Of a stretch of DNA of 36,155 nucleotides, positions 25,315 through 34,451 are shown one piece after another (the first letter of the stretch is position 1; the number at the start of each line of letters is the position of its first letter). Under the pieces are notes generated by a model. The model was not told the DNA's origin and ran no database searches. It saw only the letters and a program-made list of their open reading frames with translations. The translations under genes and the position numbers were made by a program. The DNA is from Porticoccaceae bacterium (GTDB lineage Bacteria; Pseudomonadota; Gammaproteobacteria; Pseudomonadales; Porticoccaceae). Where the stretch lies: contig JAQWUP010000057.1 of NCBI GenBank assembly GCA_029242085.1, forward strand, positions 1 through 36,155, read 5' to 3'.

Positions 25315-26406
25315 ATGAAGCAGGTAATTCATAGATGGCTTGAACAGTATTTCGGCAATGAAGAGGCCGTGCTGCTGGCGGTAATATTAATAATTTCACT
25401 GATTGTAATGGCGACCCTTGGCACTGTTCTTGGGCCGGTATTTACCGCGTTGATTCTTGCATTTCTGCTGCAGGGACTGGTTAACACATTGCGTCGTCGC
25501 GGGTTCTCTCAGGCCATAGCAATTACTACCACTTACCTGTTATTTGTGCTCGGGTTTATTGCCGTACTGATTATCCTGATTCCAATCGTTGGGCGCCAAA
25601 CATCGCTACTGCTGGGTGAGGTGCCCAATATGGTAGGCAAGCTCAGAGAACTGCTGATTACGCTGCCAGAGGAATACAGTGACTATATTACTCCAGATCA
25701 ATTTCAGATGATTTGGGGTCGGGTGTCCGAAGAGATGGCCAACCTCGCGGAGCAGCTACTGGCTCTCTCGCTGAGTAGTTTCCCCGGTTTGCTGGGTATT
25801 ATGATCTACTTGTTTTTGGTGCCTCTACTGGTGCTATTTATGCTTAAAGATAAGGATATTCTTATTGGCTTTCTATCAAATATGCTACCCAAAGAGAGAA
25901 CGGTAATGACCACCATCTGGTCTGAGATGGATGTGCAGTTCGCTAACTATATCCGTGGTAAAGCTATCGAAATCCTAATTGTGGGCGCTGCGTCATTTTT
26001 CGCTTTTTTATTGTTGGACCTCAATTACGCAGCACTTTTAGCCCTACTGGTAGGGCTATCTGTGTTGATCCCCTACATTGGTGCCACCGTAGTAACCATA
26101 CCGGTGCTGCTGGTCGGCTATGTGCAATGGGGTTACTCCGGTGACTTTTTTTGGTTATTTATGGTCTATGGCTTTATCCAGTTTGTCGATGGCAATCTAT
26201 TGGTGCCTCTGCTGTTCTCTGAGGTGGTTAATCTGCACCCGGTCGCCATTATTATCGCAGTACTTTTTTTCGGCGGGATCTGGGGCTTCTGGGGCGTGTT
26301 TTTTGCCATTCCGCTAGCCACCTTGGTCAAGGCGGTTTACAACGCCTGGCCGCGCAATAGCAGTGCCGAGACTGATGATTTAGCGCTGGAGTCAGACGCT
26401 GAGTAA
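25315..26406 (+). CDS. perM: AI-2E family transporter / PerM-like permease
   Basis: Polytopic inner-membrane protein of the AI-2E family (TqsA/PerM/YdiK type), 363 residues. Membrane segments occur at about 17-55 (a pair), 65-95, 150-180, 215-240, 245-275 and 280-340, separated by a cytoplasmic or periplasmic helical domain (100-155). Family signatures are VPLLVLFMLKDKD, the YIRGKAIEILIVGAA segment, LLVGLSVLIPYIGATVVTIPV and GFIQFVDGNLLVPLLFSE. The symbol rests on its divergent pairing with bepA, as in E. coli; the transported substrate is unknown. A good ribosome binding site (AAAGGAATAGG) precedes the ATG. The M16 protease gene follows after 42 nt and may share the transcript. Confidence 0.9.
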   Translation: MKQVIHRWLEQYFGNEEAVLLAVILIISLIVMATLGTVLGPVFTALILAFLLQGLVNTLRRRGFSQAIAITTTYLLFVLGFIAVLIILIPIVGRQTSLLLGEVPNMVGKLRELLITLPEEYSDYITPDQFQMIWGRVSEEMANLAEQLLALSLSSFPGLLGIMIYLFLVPLLVLFMLKDKDILIGFLSNMLPKERTVMTTIWSEMDVQFANYIRGKAIEILIVGAASFFAFLLLDLNYAALLALLVGLSVLIPYIGATVVTIPVLLVGYVQWGYSGDFFWLFMVYGFIQFVDGNLLVPLLFSEVVNLHPVAIIIAVLFFGGIWGFWGVFFAIPLATLVKAVYNAWPRNSSAETDDLALESDAE

Positions 26407-26448
26407 CAAGCAAAAGCTTAATAACTGGAAAATAGTAGGGAGTTAACG

Positions 26449-29337
26449 ATGAGCAGGGATAGGTTTGCAGGCCAGCACAGCGGTTTATCCAAGGTGAATA
26501 TCACCGGGTTCCTGGTATTGGTGCTGGCATCCGTCGGGTTGCTCTATGGCTGCAGTTCTGTAGTTTCCCCCGATATGACGGCTACGGCAGCAGGCACTGA
26601 GCCGGTGATCAAAAGTGCCAATGATCAGCGTCAGTACCGGCATATACAGCTGGATAACCAGCTTGATGTCCTGCTGATCTCGGATCCCAAAACAGACAAG
26701 GCCGCCGCGTCTCTCGATGTGCATATCGGCAGCTACCAAAACTCAGCAGACCGAGAGGGCTTGGCGCACTTTCTGGAGCATATGCTATTTCTGGGCACCG
26801 AGAGTTACCCCAATCCCGGTGACTACCAAACCTTTATCAGTGAACATGGCGGCAGCCACAATGCCGGTACAGGCTTGGAGAATACCACCTACTTTTTTGA
26901 TATAGATGCCAGTTATCTGGAGCAGGCGCTGGATCGCTTTGCGCCATTTTTTTCGAGTCCCAATTTTGACGCCAAATATGTCGACCGCGAGCGCAATGCG
27001 GTCGAGTCTGAGTACCGATTAAAAATTAAAGACGATGGTCGCCGGCAGTGGGATGTTCTGCAGGAGCAGCTCGATCCGGCTCATCCAATGGCTAAATTTA
27101 CCGTGGGTAATTTGCAAACTCTGGCTAACCGGCAGGGCGATGAAGGCCGTCCAGTGCGGGATGATTTGCTCGATTTTTATCAGCAGTACTACTCGGCCAA
27201 TCTGATGAAGTTAGTGGTGCTGGGAAGAGAGAATCTCGACCAGCTCGAAGCGATGGTCAAGCCGCGTTTCGCGCCGATCAACAACAATAACACCCAGGTT
27301 GCCACTCATGTCGATCGGTTTATTCAAGCGGACAGACTGCCGCTGATTATTTCTTTGGCGCCACTCAAAGATTTGCGTGAGCTCAGCCTGAACTTCCAGT
27401 TACCTAAAATGCTGCCCCACTGGCAGCAGAAACCGGCGAATTATATTGCCGGTCTGGTAGGTCATGAGGGAGAGGGCAGTCTGTTGCAGTTATTGAAAAC
27501 CAAGGGTTGGGCTGAAGGCCTGAGTGCTGGCAGCGGCCTGGAAGATCGCAGTTCCAGCTTGTTTTCCATTGATATTGCCATGACACCATTGGGCTTAGGG
27601 CACCAAAACGACATTATTGAAATGGTCTTTGCCTGGATAGATTTAATTCGTGAGCAGGGGATTAACAGGTGGCGCTACGAAGAGCGTTCGCGAATGGCGG
27701 ATATCGCCTTTGCATTTCAGGAAGTGCAAAACCCCATGGGCTATGTGTCAGGCCTGGCAGGGCAGATGCAGCATTACCCAGTCACAGAAGTACTGCATGC
27801 AGGCTATCTGATGACAGATTACGATGCGGGGTTGATCAATCAGGTGGTGGATCAGTTAACTCTGGACAATCTATTTGTGATGGTGACCGCGCCAGAGGTT
27901 GAGACAGACCGGGTCAGTCTGCGCTATCAGACAAGTTATGGGGTCAGTCCGGTTGGCTCTGAGTTACTGGCGCGCTGGCAGCAACCCACCGCCATTGCCG
28001 AGCTGCGTCTGCCCGAGCGCAACCCCTATATTCCGGCAAGCCTTGAGTTACTGGCTGACGCCGATAGCCAGGTGCCTCAGCAGCTTGTTGCACGCGAGGG
28101 GCTCAGTGCCTGGCACCTGTTAGATACAGAGTTCGGTGTGCCCAAGGCGCATATCATTACATTGTTGAAGAGCGATAAGGCCTCTTCAATAGAGGGGCTG
28201 ACGGCGACACAGCTGTATCTCGATCTTATTAAGGATCAGCTCAGTGCACAGATATATCCGGCCACTGAGGCGGGTTTAAGTTTTTCGCTGGGTGCCAATA
28301 GTCGCGGCATCTCAATTGTTGTTGGGGGCTATTCCGATAAGCAGTCGGTGCTGATGGGCAACATTCTCAATGCGCTGGCTAATCCTGAATGGGATCAGGA
28401 GCGCTTTGCCCGACTGAAACAGACAAGGCTGCGGCAGCTATCAAATTTTCAGCGCGAATATCCATTCCGCCAAGTGATATCAGGTCTCTATGCCATGATT
28501 AAAGGTGCCTGGACGCCATTGCAGCAGGTGCCAGTGCTCGAGCAGATAAGCATGGCTGACTTACAGCGGTTTTCTTTGGGTCTTCTGCGGCAGGTATCAG
28601 TTGAGATGCTGGTAAGTGGTAACCATGGTCAGGCCGAAGCGACAGCGCTGATAGCGCAGGTTACGCAGTCTTTGACGCCTGTAGTTGTTGCAGCGCCGAT
28701 TAGAGTTGCCAGGCTAGATCAGGCTGCGATCAATGCTGATATCCCTGTGGACCATGCTGATGCGGTGGTAACAGTCTATTTTCAGGCCGCAGCAGATAGC
28801 TTGGAAGAGCGGGCCAAGGTGCTATTACTGGGGGAGATGCTGTCGTCGCCTTTCTATAATAGCCTGCGCACTGAAAAGCAGCTTGGCTATGTGGTGTCGG
28901 CTTTCGCTAGCAATCACAGTCGGGTTCCCGGATTGGCTATGTTGGTGCAATCGCCAGTGGCAAATGAAGCGGAGCTAAGACGTGAATTTAACCAGTTTAT
29001 AACAGACTATAATGCTGATGTTAGCGCGCTTACCGATCAGGATATCGAGCGTTATCAGGCATCAGTGCTCAGCAGCCTAGAGGAAAAACCCAAGAATCTG
29101 GCCGAGATGAATGGCCGCTTTATGGAGTCTGTTGGGCTCGGGTACAGGCAGTTTAATTTCCGTCCGGAGCTGGCCGCTGCCGTGAGAGCGGTGACCGTTT
29201 CCTCATTGCAGGATGCTTTCCAGCGGTTGTTGCTGGATAGGCGACGGGCGCTGTGGATTCAGACCGCTGATTCCAGCGCCGAGAATACTGCTGTAGATCT
29301 GCGAGAGTCAGGGCAGGTCTATGAGTATGATTTCTGA
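26449..29337 (+). CDS. Pitrilysin-like M16 (insulinase family) protease, probable lipoprotein
   Basis: Zinc metalloprotease of the M16A group (pitrilysin/insulysin), 962 residues, expected to cut small peptides inside its clamshell chamber. The inverted zinc motif is H107-F-L-E110-H111, and the third ligand is E188 in ERNAVESEYR, 77 residues after H111 as in pitrilysin. The four-domain architecture is complete, with the C-terminal LRTEKQLGYVVSAF substrate-binding signature near residue 805. The N-terminus is unlike E. coli PtrA: a long basic leader, a hydrophobic stretch (about 18-33) and LLYGC with C35 suggest lipidation and membrane anchoring. Tyr at -2 makes the lipobox imperfect. It lies 42 nt downstream of perM. 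Confidence 0.92.
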   Translation: MSRDRFAGQHSGLSKVNITGFLVLVLASVGLLYGCSSVVSPDMTATAAGTEPVIKSANDQRQYRHIQLDNQLDVLLISDPKTDKAAASLDVHIGSYQNSADREGLAHFLEHMLFLGTESYPNPGDYQTFISEHGGSHNAGTGLENTTYFFDIDASYLEQALDRFAPFFSSPNFDAKYVDRERNAVESEYRLKIKDDGRRQWDVLQEQLDPAHPMAKFTVGNLQTLANRQGDEGRPVRDDLLDFYQQYYSANLMKLVVLGRENLDQLEAMVKPRFAPINNNNTQVATHVDRFIQADRLPLIISLAPLKDLRELSLNFQLPKMLPHWQQKPANYIAGLVGHEGEGSLLQLLKTKGWAEGLSAGSGLEDRSSSLFSIDIAMTPLGLGHQNDIIEMVFAWIDLIREQGINRWRYEERSRMADIAFAFQEVQNPMGYVSGLAGQMQHYPVTEVLHAGYLMTDYDAGLINQVVDQLTLDNLFVMVTAPEVETDRVSLRYQTSYGVSPVGSELLARWQQPTAIAELRLPERNPYIPASLELLADADSQVPQQLVAREGLSAWHLLDTEFGVPKAHIITLLKSDKASSIEGLTATQLYLDLIKDQLSAQIYPATEAGLSFSLGANSRGISIVVGGYSDKQSVLMGNILNALANPEWDQERFARLKQTRLRQLSNFQREYPFRQVISGLYAMIKGAWTPLQQVPVLEQISMADLQRFSLGLLRQVSVEMLVSGNHGQAEATALIAQVTQSLTPVVVAAPIRVARLDQAAINADIPVDHADAVVTVYFQAAADSLEERAKVLLLGEMLSSPFYNSLRTEKQLGYVVSAFASNHSRVPGLAMLVQSPVANEAELRREFNQFITDYNADVSALTDQDIERYQASVLSSLEEKPKNLAEMNGRFMESVGLGYRQFNFRPELAAAVRAVTVSSLQDAFQRLLLDRRRALWIQTADSSAENTAVDLRESGQVYEYDF

Positions 29338-29476
29338 ATATTACCTATTTTGTAGTTAAACTAACTTATTAGGTATTTCTTATTGGTTTTGATAAGATAA
29401 TATAAAACATAGACTTATAGGGATTTATTAAAGTTTAATATAGAATATTTTAGACAAAGGCTCGTTGGTTTTTCGG

Positions 29477-29505
29477 TTGATTTTGTAGCTCAGCTACATT
29501 AAAAT
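29477..29505 (+). promoter_or_regulatory. aceE promoter with a palindromic operator filling the spacer
   Basis: TTGATT (29477-29482) and TAAAAT (29500-29505) are 17 nt apart. Between them lies TGTAGCTCAGCTACA (29484-29498), a perfect 7-bp inverted repeat around a single base. A dimeric regulator bound there would cover the promoter. The sequence does not match the PdhR box ATTGGTnnnACCAAT. The start of transcription would be near 29512, 75 nt before the aceE ATG. Confidence 0.6.
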
Positions 29506-29519
29506 CACCGCCATTAAAT

Positions 29520-29557
29520 GGTTGTGGCTGGGAGCCTGCTCAGGCGCCTCTACAACC
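29520..29557 (+). promoter_or_regulatory. Stem-loop in the aceE leader
   Basis: GGTTGT (29520-29525) pairs with ACAACC (29552-29557), and inside it GCCT (29534-29537) pairs with AGGC (29542-29545) around a GCTC loop, with two further GG/CC pairs outside a mismatch. It lies in the leader between the proposed start site and aceE, 29 nt before the ATG. It might stabilise the mRNA or be a protein-binding site; no U-tract follows, so it is not a terminator. Confidence 0.4.
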
Positions 29558-29586
29558 TCAAAGTTAACTAACTTAATTGGTGCCGC

Positions 29587-32244
29587 ATGTCGCAGGATTT
29601 AGATCCCACTGAAACTCAAGAATGGCTAGATGCCTTTGATTCAATTTGTCGCGCTCAAGGCGATGACAGAGCTAACTATATTCTTAGTCAGTTACAGGAG
29701 CATGCTGCCGAGACAGGTGTTCAGTTACCGCAGTCAGTAACCACCCCTTTCCGCAACACTATCCCTGCAAATCGCGAGAAAGCGATGCCCGGCGACCTGT
29801 TTATGGAGCGTCGTATCCGCTCTCTGGTGCGCTGGAATGCATTGGCTATGGTTATGCGAGCCAATAAACAGAGTGAAGGGATCGGCGGCCATATCGCCAG
29901 TTTTTCGTCTGCGGCAACGCTTTATGATATCGGTTTCAATTACTTTTTCCGCGGCAATGAAGGCGATAATCTCGGTGATCTGGTGTTCTTTCAAGGTCAC
30001 AGCGCACCGGGCATGTATGCGCGCTCATTCCTCGAGGGACGCCTGAGTGAAGAGCAGCTGGATAAGTTTCGCCGCGAAGTTGATGGCACAGGTCTGTCGT
30101 CATACCCGCATCCCTGGCTAATGCCGGACTACTGGCAGTTCCCCACCGTCTCTATGGGTCTGGGGCCAATCCAAGCCATCTATCAGGCCCATGTCATGCG
30201 CTACCTCTCAGCTCGCGGCCTGGTTGCTCGTGGCGACAGAAAGGTATGGGCTTTCCTCGGTGATGGTGAATGTGATGAGCCAGAGAGCTTGGGTGCGATT
30301 TCGCTAGCTGGTCGCGAAGGTTTGGAAAATCTGATTTTTGTTATCAACTGTAATCTGCAGCGTCTCGACGGCCCAGTACGCGGTAATGGCAAAATTATGC
30401 AGGAGCTGGAAGGCGTGTTCCGTGGTGCCGGTTGGAATGTTATCAAGGTCGTCTGGGGTCGTCACTGGGATGCACTGCTGGAGAAAGACAAGAGCGGCAT
30501 GTTGATCAAGCGCATGAATGAAGTCTGTGATGGCGAGCTGCAAAACTACAAGTACAACGGCGGTGCCTATACCCGCGAGCATTTCTTTGGCAAGTATCCA
30601 GAGCTGCTCGAACTGGTCAAAGATATGACTGATGAGCAGATTATGGCGCTCAACCGCGGTGGCCACGACCCCTATAAGGTCTACGCCGCCTACTCTGAAG
30701 CGGTTGCCAGCAGTGGCAAGCCCACAGTCATCCTTGCCCATACGGTTAAAGGCTACGGTCTTGGTGACGGTCAGGCAGCCAATGATACCCATTCGGTTAA
30801 GAAGCTCGATATGGATAGCCTGCGCAAATTCCGCGATCGTTTTGGTCTGCCTATCTCTGATGATGAGCTTGCCGAGGTGCCCTATTACCGTCCGGCCGAA
30901 GACAGCCCGGAACTCACCTATATGAACAGACGCCGTGAGGAGCTGGGTGGACCGTTGCCCGCGCGAAAGCATCACTTCGAGCCTATGGTAGTGCCGCCGT
31001 TAAGCACCTTTAAAAAGCAGCTGGAGAGCAGTGGTAAGCGAGAAATTTCTACCACTATGGCCTTTGTTCGTGTGCTCTCGACACTGGTTAAAGATAAGAA
31101 TATTGGTCAGTCGGTTGTGCCGATTGTGCCGGACGAGGCCCGTACCTTTGGCATGGAGGGTATGTTCCGCCAGCTGGGTATCTACACCTCAGCGGGGCAG
31201 CAATATGTGCCCCATGATCACCAGCAGATCATGTACTACAAAGAAGATAAAAAGGGCGTTATTCTCGAAGAGGGCATTAACGAGGCTGGTGCTATGTCGG
31301 CTTGGTTAGCGCTGGCAACTGCATACAGCACCAGTGCCTGCCCAATGATTCCATTCTATGTTTTCTACTCAATGTTTGGTTTCCAGCGTATCGGAGATCT
31401 GGCCTGGGCCTCTGGCGACAGCCAGGCACGCGGATTTTTGATTGGTGCTACGGCAGGTAGAACCACGCTAAATGGTGAGGGCCTGCAGCACCAAGATGGT
31501 CACAGCCTGATACTGGCCAATACCATTCCCAACTGTAAGAGTTACGATGCCGCCTTTAGCTATGAGCTGGCAGTCATTATTCAGGATGGTATCAAGCGCA
31601 TGTTTGAAGATAAGGAAAACTGCTTCTACTATCTGACAACCATGAATGAAAACTATGTTCAGCCGGAGCTTCCAGAGGGTGCTGAAGCTGGCATTATCAA
31701 AGGTATGTACAAGCTGCCTGCAGTGGCTAAAAAGGCATCCGGCAAGGGGCTTAGTGTGACCTTGATGGGTGCAGGCACGATTCTCAATGAAGTGATTGCC
31801 GCGGCAGAGATTCTCAAGCAAGACTATAAGGTGGATGCTGATATTTGGAGTCTGACCAGTGTCAATGAGCTGGTGCGAGAGGGGCAGGCGGTTGATCGTT
31901 GGAACCTGTTGCACCCCACTGAGAAAGCTAAAAAATCTTATATCGCCGAGCAGCTGGGCGAGGACAGCGCACCTGTGATCGTTGCGACTGACTATATGAA
32001 AAACTATGCCGAGCAGATGCGCAGCTATATCAGTAGCCCAATGAGCGTGTTGGGAACAGATGGCTTTGGCCGCAGTGACAGCCGCGCAGCGCTGCGTCAT
32101 TTCTTTGAAGTTGACCGATACTTTATTGCAGTGTCGGCTCTAAAAGCGCTGGCAGACCAGGGTTCGATCAAACCAGCAGTGGTTGCCGAGGCTATTGCGA
32201 CATTTGATATTGATCCAGAGAAAGCCAACCCTCTCTACCTGTAA
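29587..32244 (+). CDS. aceE: Pyruvate dehydrogenase E1 component (homodimeric)
   Basis: Thiamine-diphosphate-dependent E1 of the pyruvate dehydrogenase complex, which decarboxylates pyruvate and acetylates the lipoyl domains of E2. It is the single-chain homodimeric type, 885 residues against 887 in E. coli. Visible signatures are SFSSAATLYDIGFNYFFRG, the ThDP motif GDGECDEPES continuing to the NCN end (about residues 222-257), the LAHTVKGYGLG loop, and the pyrimidine-domain segments VPDEARTFGMEGMFRQLGIY and GEGLQHQDGHS. The ATG at 29587 is preceded by an AT-rich upstream region holding the promoter and leader elements. aceF follows after 47 nt. No pdhR or lpd gene is adjacent in this window. 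Confidence 0.98.
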   Translation: MSQDLDPTETQEWLDAFDSICRAQGDDRANYILSQLQEHAAETGVQLPQSVTTPFRNTIPANREKAMPGDLFMERRIRSLVRWNALAMVMRANKQSEGIGGHIASFSSAATLYDIGFNYFFRGNEGDNLGDLVFFQGHSAPGMYARSFLEGRLSEEQLDKFRREVDGTGLSSYPHPWLMPDYWQFPTVSMGLGPIQAIYQAHVMRYLSARGLVARGDRKVWAFLGDGECDEPESLGAISLAGREGLENLIFVINCNLQRLDGPVRGNGKIMQELEGVFRGAGWNVIKVVWGRHWDALLEKDKSGMLIKRMNEVCDGELQNYKYNGGAYTREHFFGKYPELLELVKDMTDEQIMALNRGGHDPYKVYAAYSEAVASSGKPTVILAHTVKGYGLGDGQAANDTHSVKKLDMDSLRKFRDRFGLPISDDELAEVPYYRPAEDSPELTYMNRRREELGGPLPARKHHFEPMVVPPLSTFKKQLESSGKREISTTMAFVRVLSTLVKDKNIGQSVVPIVPDEARTFGMEGMFRQLGIYTSAGQQYVPHDHQQIMYYKEDKKGVILEEGINEAGAMSAWLALATAYSTSACPMIPFYVFYSMFGFQRIGDLAWASGDSQARGFLIGATAGRTTLNGEGLQHQDGHSLILANTIPNCKSYDAAFSYELAVIIQDGIKRMFEDKENCFYYLTTMNENYVQPELPEGAEAGIIKGMYKLPAVAKKASGKGLSVTLMGAGTILNEVIAAAEILKQDYKVDADIWSLTSVNELVREGQAVDRWNLLHPTEKAKKSYIAEQLGEDSAPVIVATDYMKNYAEQMRSYISSPMSVLGTDGFGRSDSRAALRHFFEVDRYFIAVSALKALADQGSIKPAVVAEAIATFDIDPEKANPLYL

Positions 32245-32291
32245 ATTTGGTATAAAAAGTAACATTAAAGTATTTATAAAAGGGCTATAAA

Positions 32292-33956
32292 GTGGCAATA
32301 GAAATCGTAACAGTTCCGGATCTTGGTGGTGCAGAGAGCGTTGATGTAATTGAATTAAACTTAACGCCAGGTGATTCTTTAGAGCCGGAAGACTCTTTGC
32401 TGGTTCTAGAGTCGGACAAGGCCACTATGGATGTGCCAAGCCCTTATGCCGGTACCCTGGTAAAATATCTTGTTGCGGACGGTGCGACGGTCAAAATCGG
32501 TGATGCAATTGCCGAGATCGAAACTTCGGCTGAGGCCGCTGCGGACCCTGAGCCAGAGCCAGCTAAAGAGGACGTAGTTGAGCCTGTTGCAGAGGTGTCA
32601 GAAGCGGTTGCCGAGGCAGAGCCAGCGGCTGCATCCGAGCAGTTAATTGTGGTGCCAGACATTGGTAGTGATGATGAAATAGATGTTATTGAAATATCGG
32701 TTGCGGTTGGCGACCAGGTTGAAGAGGGCGATACTCTAATAGTTTTAGAGTCTGACAAGGCGACTATGGATGTGCCGTCTTCCCATGCGGGTACAGTGCT
32801 TAAAATTCTCGCATCAGAGGGTGATAAGTTACGCACCGGTGGTCAGGTTGCTATGTTAGAGGTTGCCGGTGCAGCGGTTGCTGTGAAAGAAAAAGCGGTA
32901 GAGGAAGTTGCTGCAGAGGCTGTGGCTGCCAAACCCGTCGCGCCGGCAGTTGCTCAGCCATCGGCCCCTCAGCCATCAACTAATACGGCGAGCCCAAAAA
33001 TCCCTGCAGCACCAGTGTCCGGTGCTGAAGACCCAGCGGCAACTAGCGTTTACGCTGGCCCATCAGTGCGACTATTGGCGCGAGAGTTGGGCGTCAGTCT
33101 GGACAAGGTCACAGGCACTGGCCCCCGTGGCCGTATTCAGAAAGATGATGTTAATGACTATGTAAAGAATGCACTGAGTAATTCTTCCGGCGATTTATCA
33201 ATTACAGCGGGTGGCGGTTCCGGAATTCCAGCGGTTCCTGCAGTCGACTTTACTCAGTTCGGTGAGATCGAATCTGTAAAACTGAGCAAAATACAAAAAT
33301 TAACCGCCAATAATATGCAGCGTAACTGGCTCAATGTGCCCCATGTTACCCAGTTTGATGATGCTGATATTACTGAGCTTGAAGACTTCCGTAAGTCGCT
33401 TAAGGCCGAGGGTGAGAAGCGCGGCATTCGCGTGACGCCGGTAGCTTTCCTAATTAAAGCCATCGCTACATCACTACAGGCCAACCCTGAATTTAATCGC
33501 TCATTAGCTGGCGATGGTGAACACTACGTTCAGAAGCACTTTGTTCATGTTGGAATGGCTGTGGACACACCTCGCGGTCTGGTCGTACCAGTGATTAAAA
33601 ATGCCGATGAAAAAGGTATTTGGGAAATTTCTGAAGATATTATGTCCCTTGCTGGCTTGGCCCGCGAGGGCAAGTTAAAGCCCTCTGATATGCAGGGGGG
33701 ATGTTTTACCCTATCCAGTCTCGGAGCTATTGGTGGTACTGGCTTTACGCCTATCGTTAACTCGCCTGAGGTCGGTATTCTGGGCGTTTCAAAATCGCAG
33801 ATTAAACCCCATTGGAATGGCAGTGAATTTGTGCCGCGCCTAATGCTGCCGCTGTGTCTGTCCTATGACCACAGACTGATTAACGGTGGTGATGCCGGTC
33901 GATTTATGACTCATCTGGTAAAACTACTGAGCGATATACGCTATCTCGCGCTATAG
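32292..33956 (+). CDS. aceF: Dihydrolipoyllysine acetyltransferase (pyruvate dehydrogenase E2)
   Basis: Core of the pyruvate dehydrogenase complex. There are two N-terminal lipoyl domains with modified lysines K43 and K156, each in ESDKATMDVPS. Flexible Ala/Pro/Glu-rich linkers follow, then a peripheral-subunit-binding domain (about 262-298, SVRLLARELGVSLDKVTGTG) and the catalytic domain. The active-site motif reads DHRLINGGD (526-534): catalytic H527, with Asn531 where many E2s have Asp. Asn at this site is, to my knowledge, also found in the well-studied Azotobacter vinelandii E2p, so the enzyme should be active. Length is 554, shorter than the three-lipoyl E. coli protein (630). The start is GTG at 32292. 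It lies 47 nt after aceE and 39 nt before the glyoxalase gene. Confidence 0.97.
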   Translation: MAIEIVTVPDLGGAESVDVIELNLTPGDSLEPEDSLLVLESDKATMDVPSPYAGTLVKYLVADGATVKIGDAIAEIETSAEAAADPEPEPAKEDVVEPVAEVSEAVAEAEPAAASEQLIVVPDIGSDDEIDVIEISVAVGDQVEEGDTLIVLESDKATMDVPSSHAGTVLKILASEGDKLRTGGQVAMLEVAGAAVAVKEKAVEEVAAEAVAAKPVAPAVAQPSAPQPSTNTASPKIPAAPVSGAEDPAATSVYAGPSVRLLARELGVSLDKVTGTGPRGRIQKDDVNDYVKNALSNSSGDLSITAGGGSGIPAVPAVDFTQFGEIESVKLSKIQKLTANNMQRNWLNVPHVTQFDDADITELEDFRKSLKAEGEKRGIRVTPVAFLIKAIATSLQANPEFNRSLAGDGEHYVQKHFVHVGMAVDTPRGLVVPVIKNADEKGIWEISEDIMSLAGLAREGKLKPSDMQGGCFTLSSLGAIGGTGFTPIVNSPEVGILGVSKSQIKPHWNGSEFVPRLMLPLCLSYDHRLINGGDAGRFMTHLVKLLSDIRYLAL

Positions 33957-33995
33957 TATCCACCGTTGAGTCAATCTATTGGTTAGGGAAATATT

Positions 33996-34442
33996 ATGGG
34001 TCTGCAATATCTTCATACCATGGTTCGAGTTTCGAATCTTGAAAAGTCGCTGGCCTTTTATTGCGCCGGATTAGGGCTTACTGAGGTATTTAGGAAAGAC
34101 AGCGAAGCCGGACGCTTTACACTGGTTTTTCTGGCCGCGGCTGAAGACAGAGAACTGGCAGAGCAACGCAGTGCGCCGGTGATTGAGTTGACCTATAACT
34201 GGGATGCGGAAGAATACAGTGGCGGTCGTAATTTTGGCCACCTGGCTTACCGCGTCGACAATATCTATGCAACCTGTGAGCAGCTAATGCAGGCTGGGGT
34301 GACCATTAATCGCCCACCCCGTGACGGCCATATGGCCTTTGTGCGTTCACCCGACAATATCTCTATAGAACTTCTTCAGCGCGGCGATGCGCTCCCTGTT
34401 ATTGAGCCCTGGGCCTCGATGGAAAATACGGGTGAGTGGTAG
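33996..34442 (+). CDS. gloA: Lactoylglutathione lyase (glyoxalase I, VOC family)
   Basis: Converts the methylglyoxal-glutathione hemithioacetal to S-lactoylglutathione. One VOC-fold chain of 148 residues forms a dimeric metal site. All four ligand positions of bacterial glyoxalase I are present: H7 (LHTMVRV), E64 (IELTYNW), H82 (FGHLAYRV) and E125 (SIELLQ). The ELTYNWD segment and the [10 protein letters not shown] tail favour glyoxalase I over other VOC enzymes. The start MGLQYLHTM has AGGG nearby upstream. Placed 39 nt after aceF, it probably shares the pyruvate dehydrogenase transcript, which would couple methylglyoxal removal to carbon flux through pyruvate. It converges with the next gene, with 9 nt between stops. 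Confidence 0.92.
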   Translation: MGLQYLHTMVRVSNLEKSLAFYCAGLGLTEVFRKDSEAGRFTLVFLAAAEDRELAEQRSAPVIELTYNWDAEEYSGGRNFGHLAYRVDNIYATCEQLMQAGVTINRPPRDGHMAFVRSPDNISIELLQRGDALPVIEPWASMENTGEW

Positions 34443-34451
34443 TGCGCGCGA

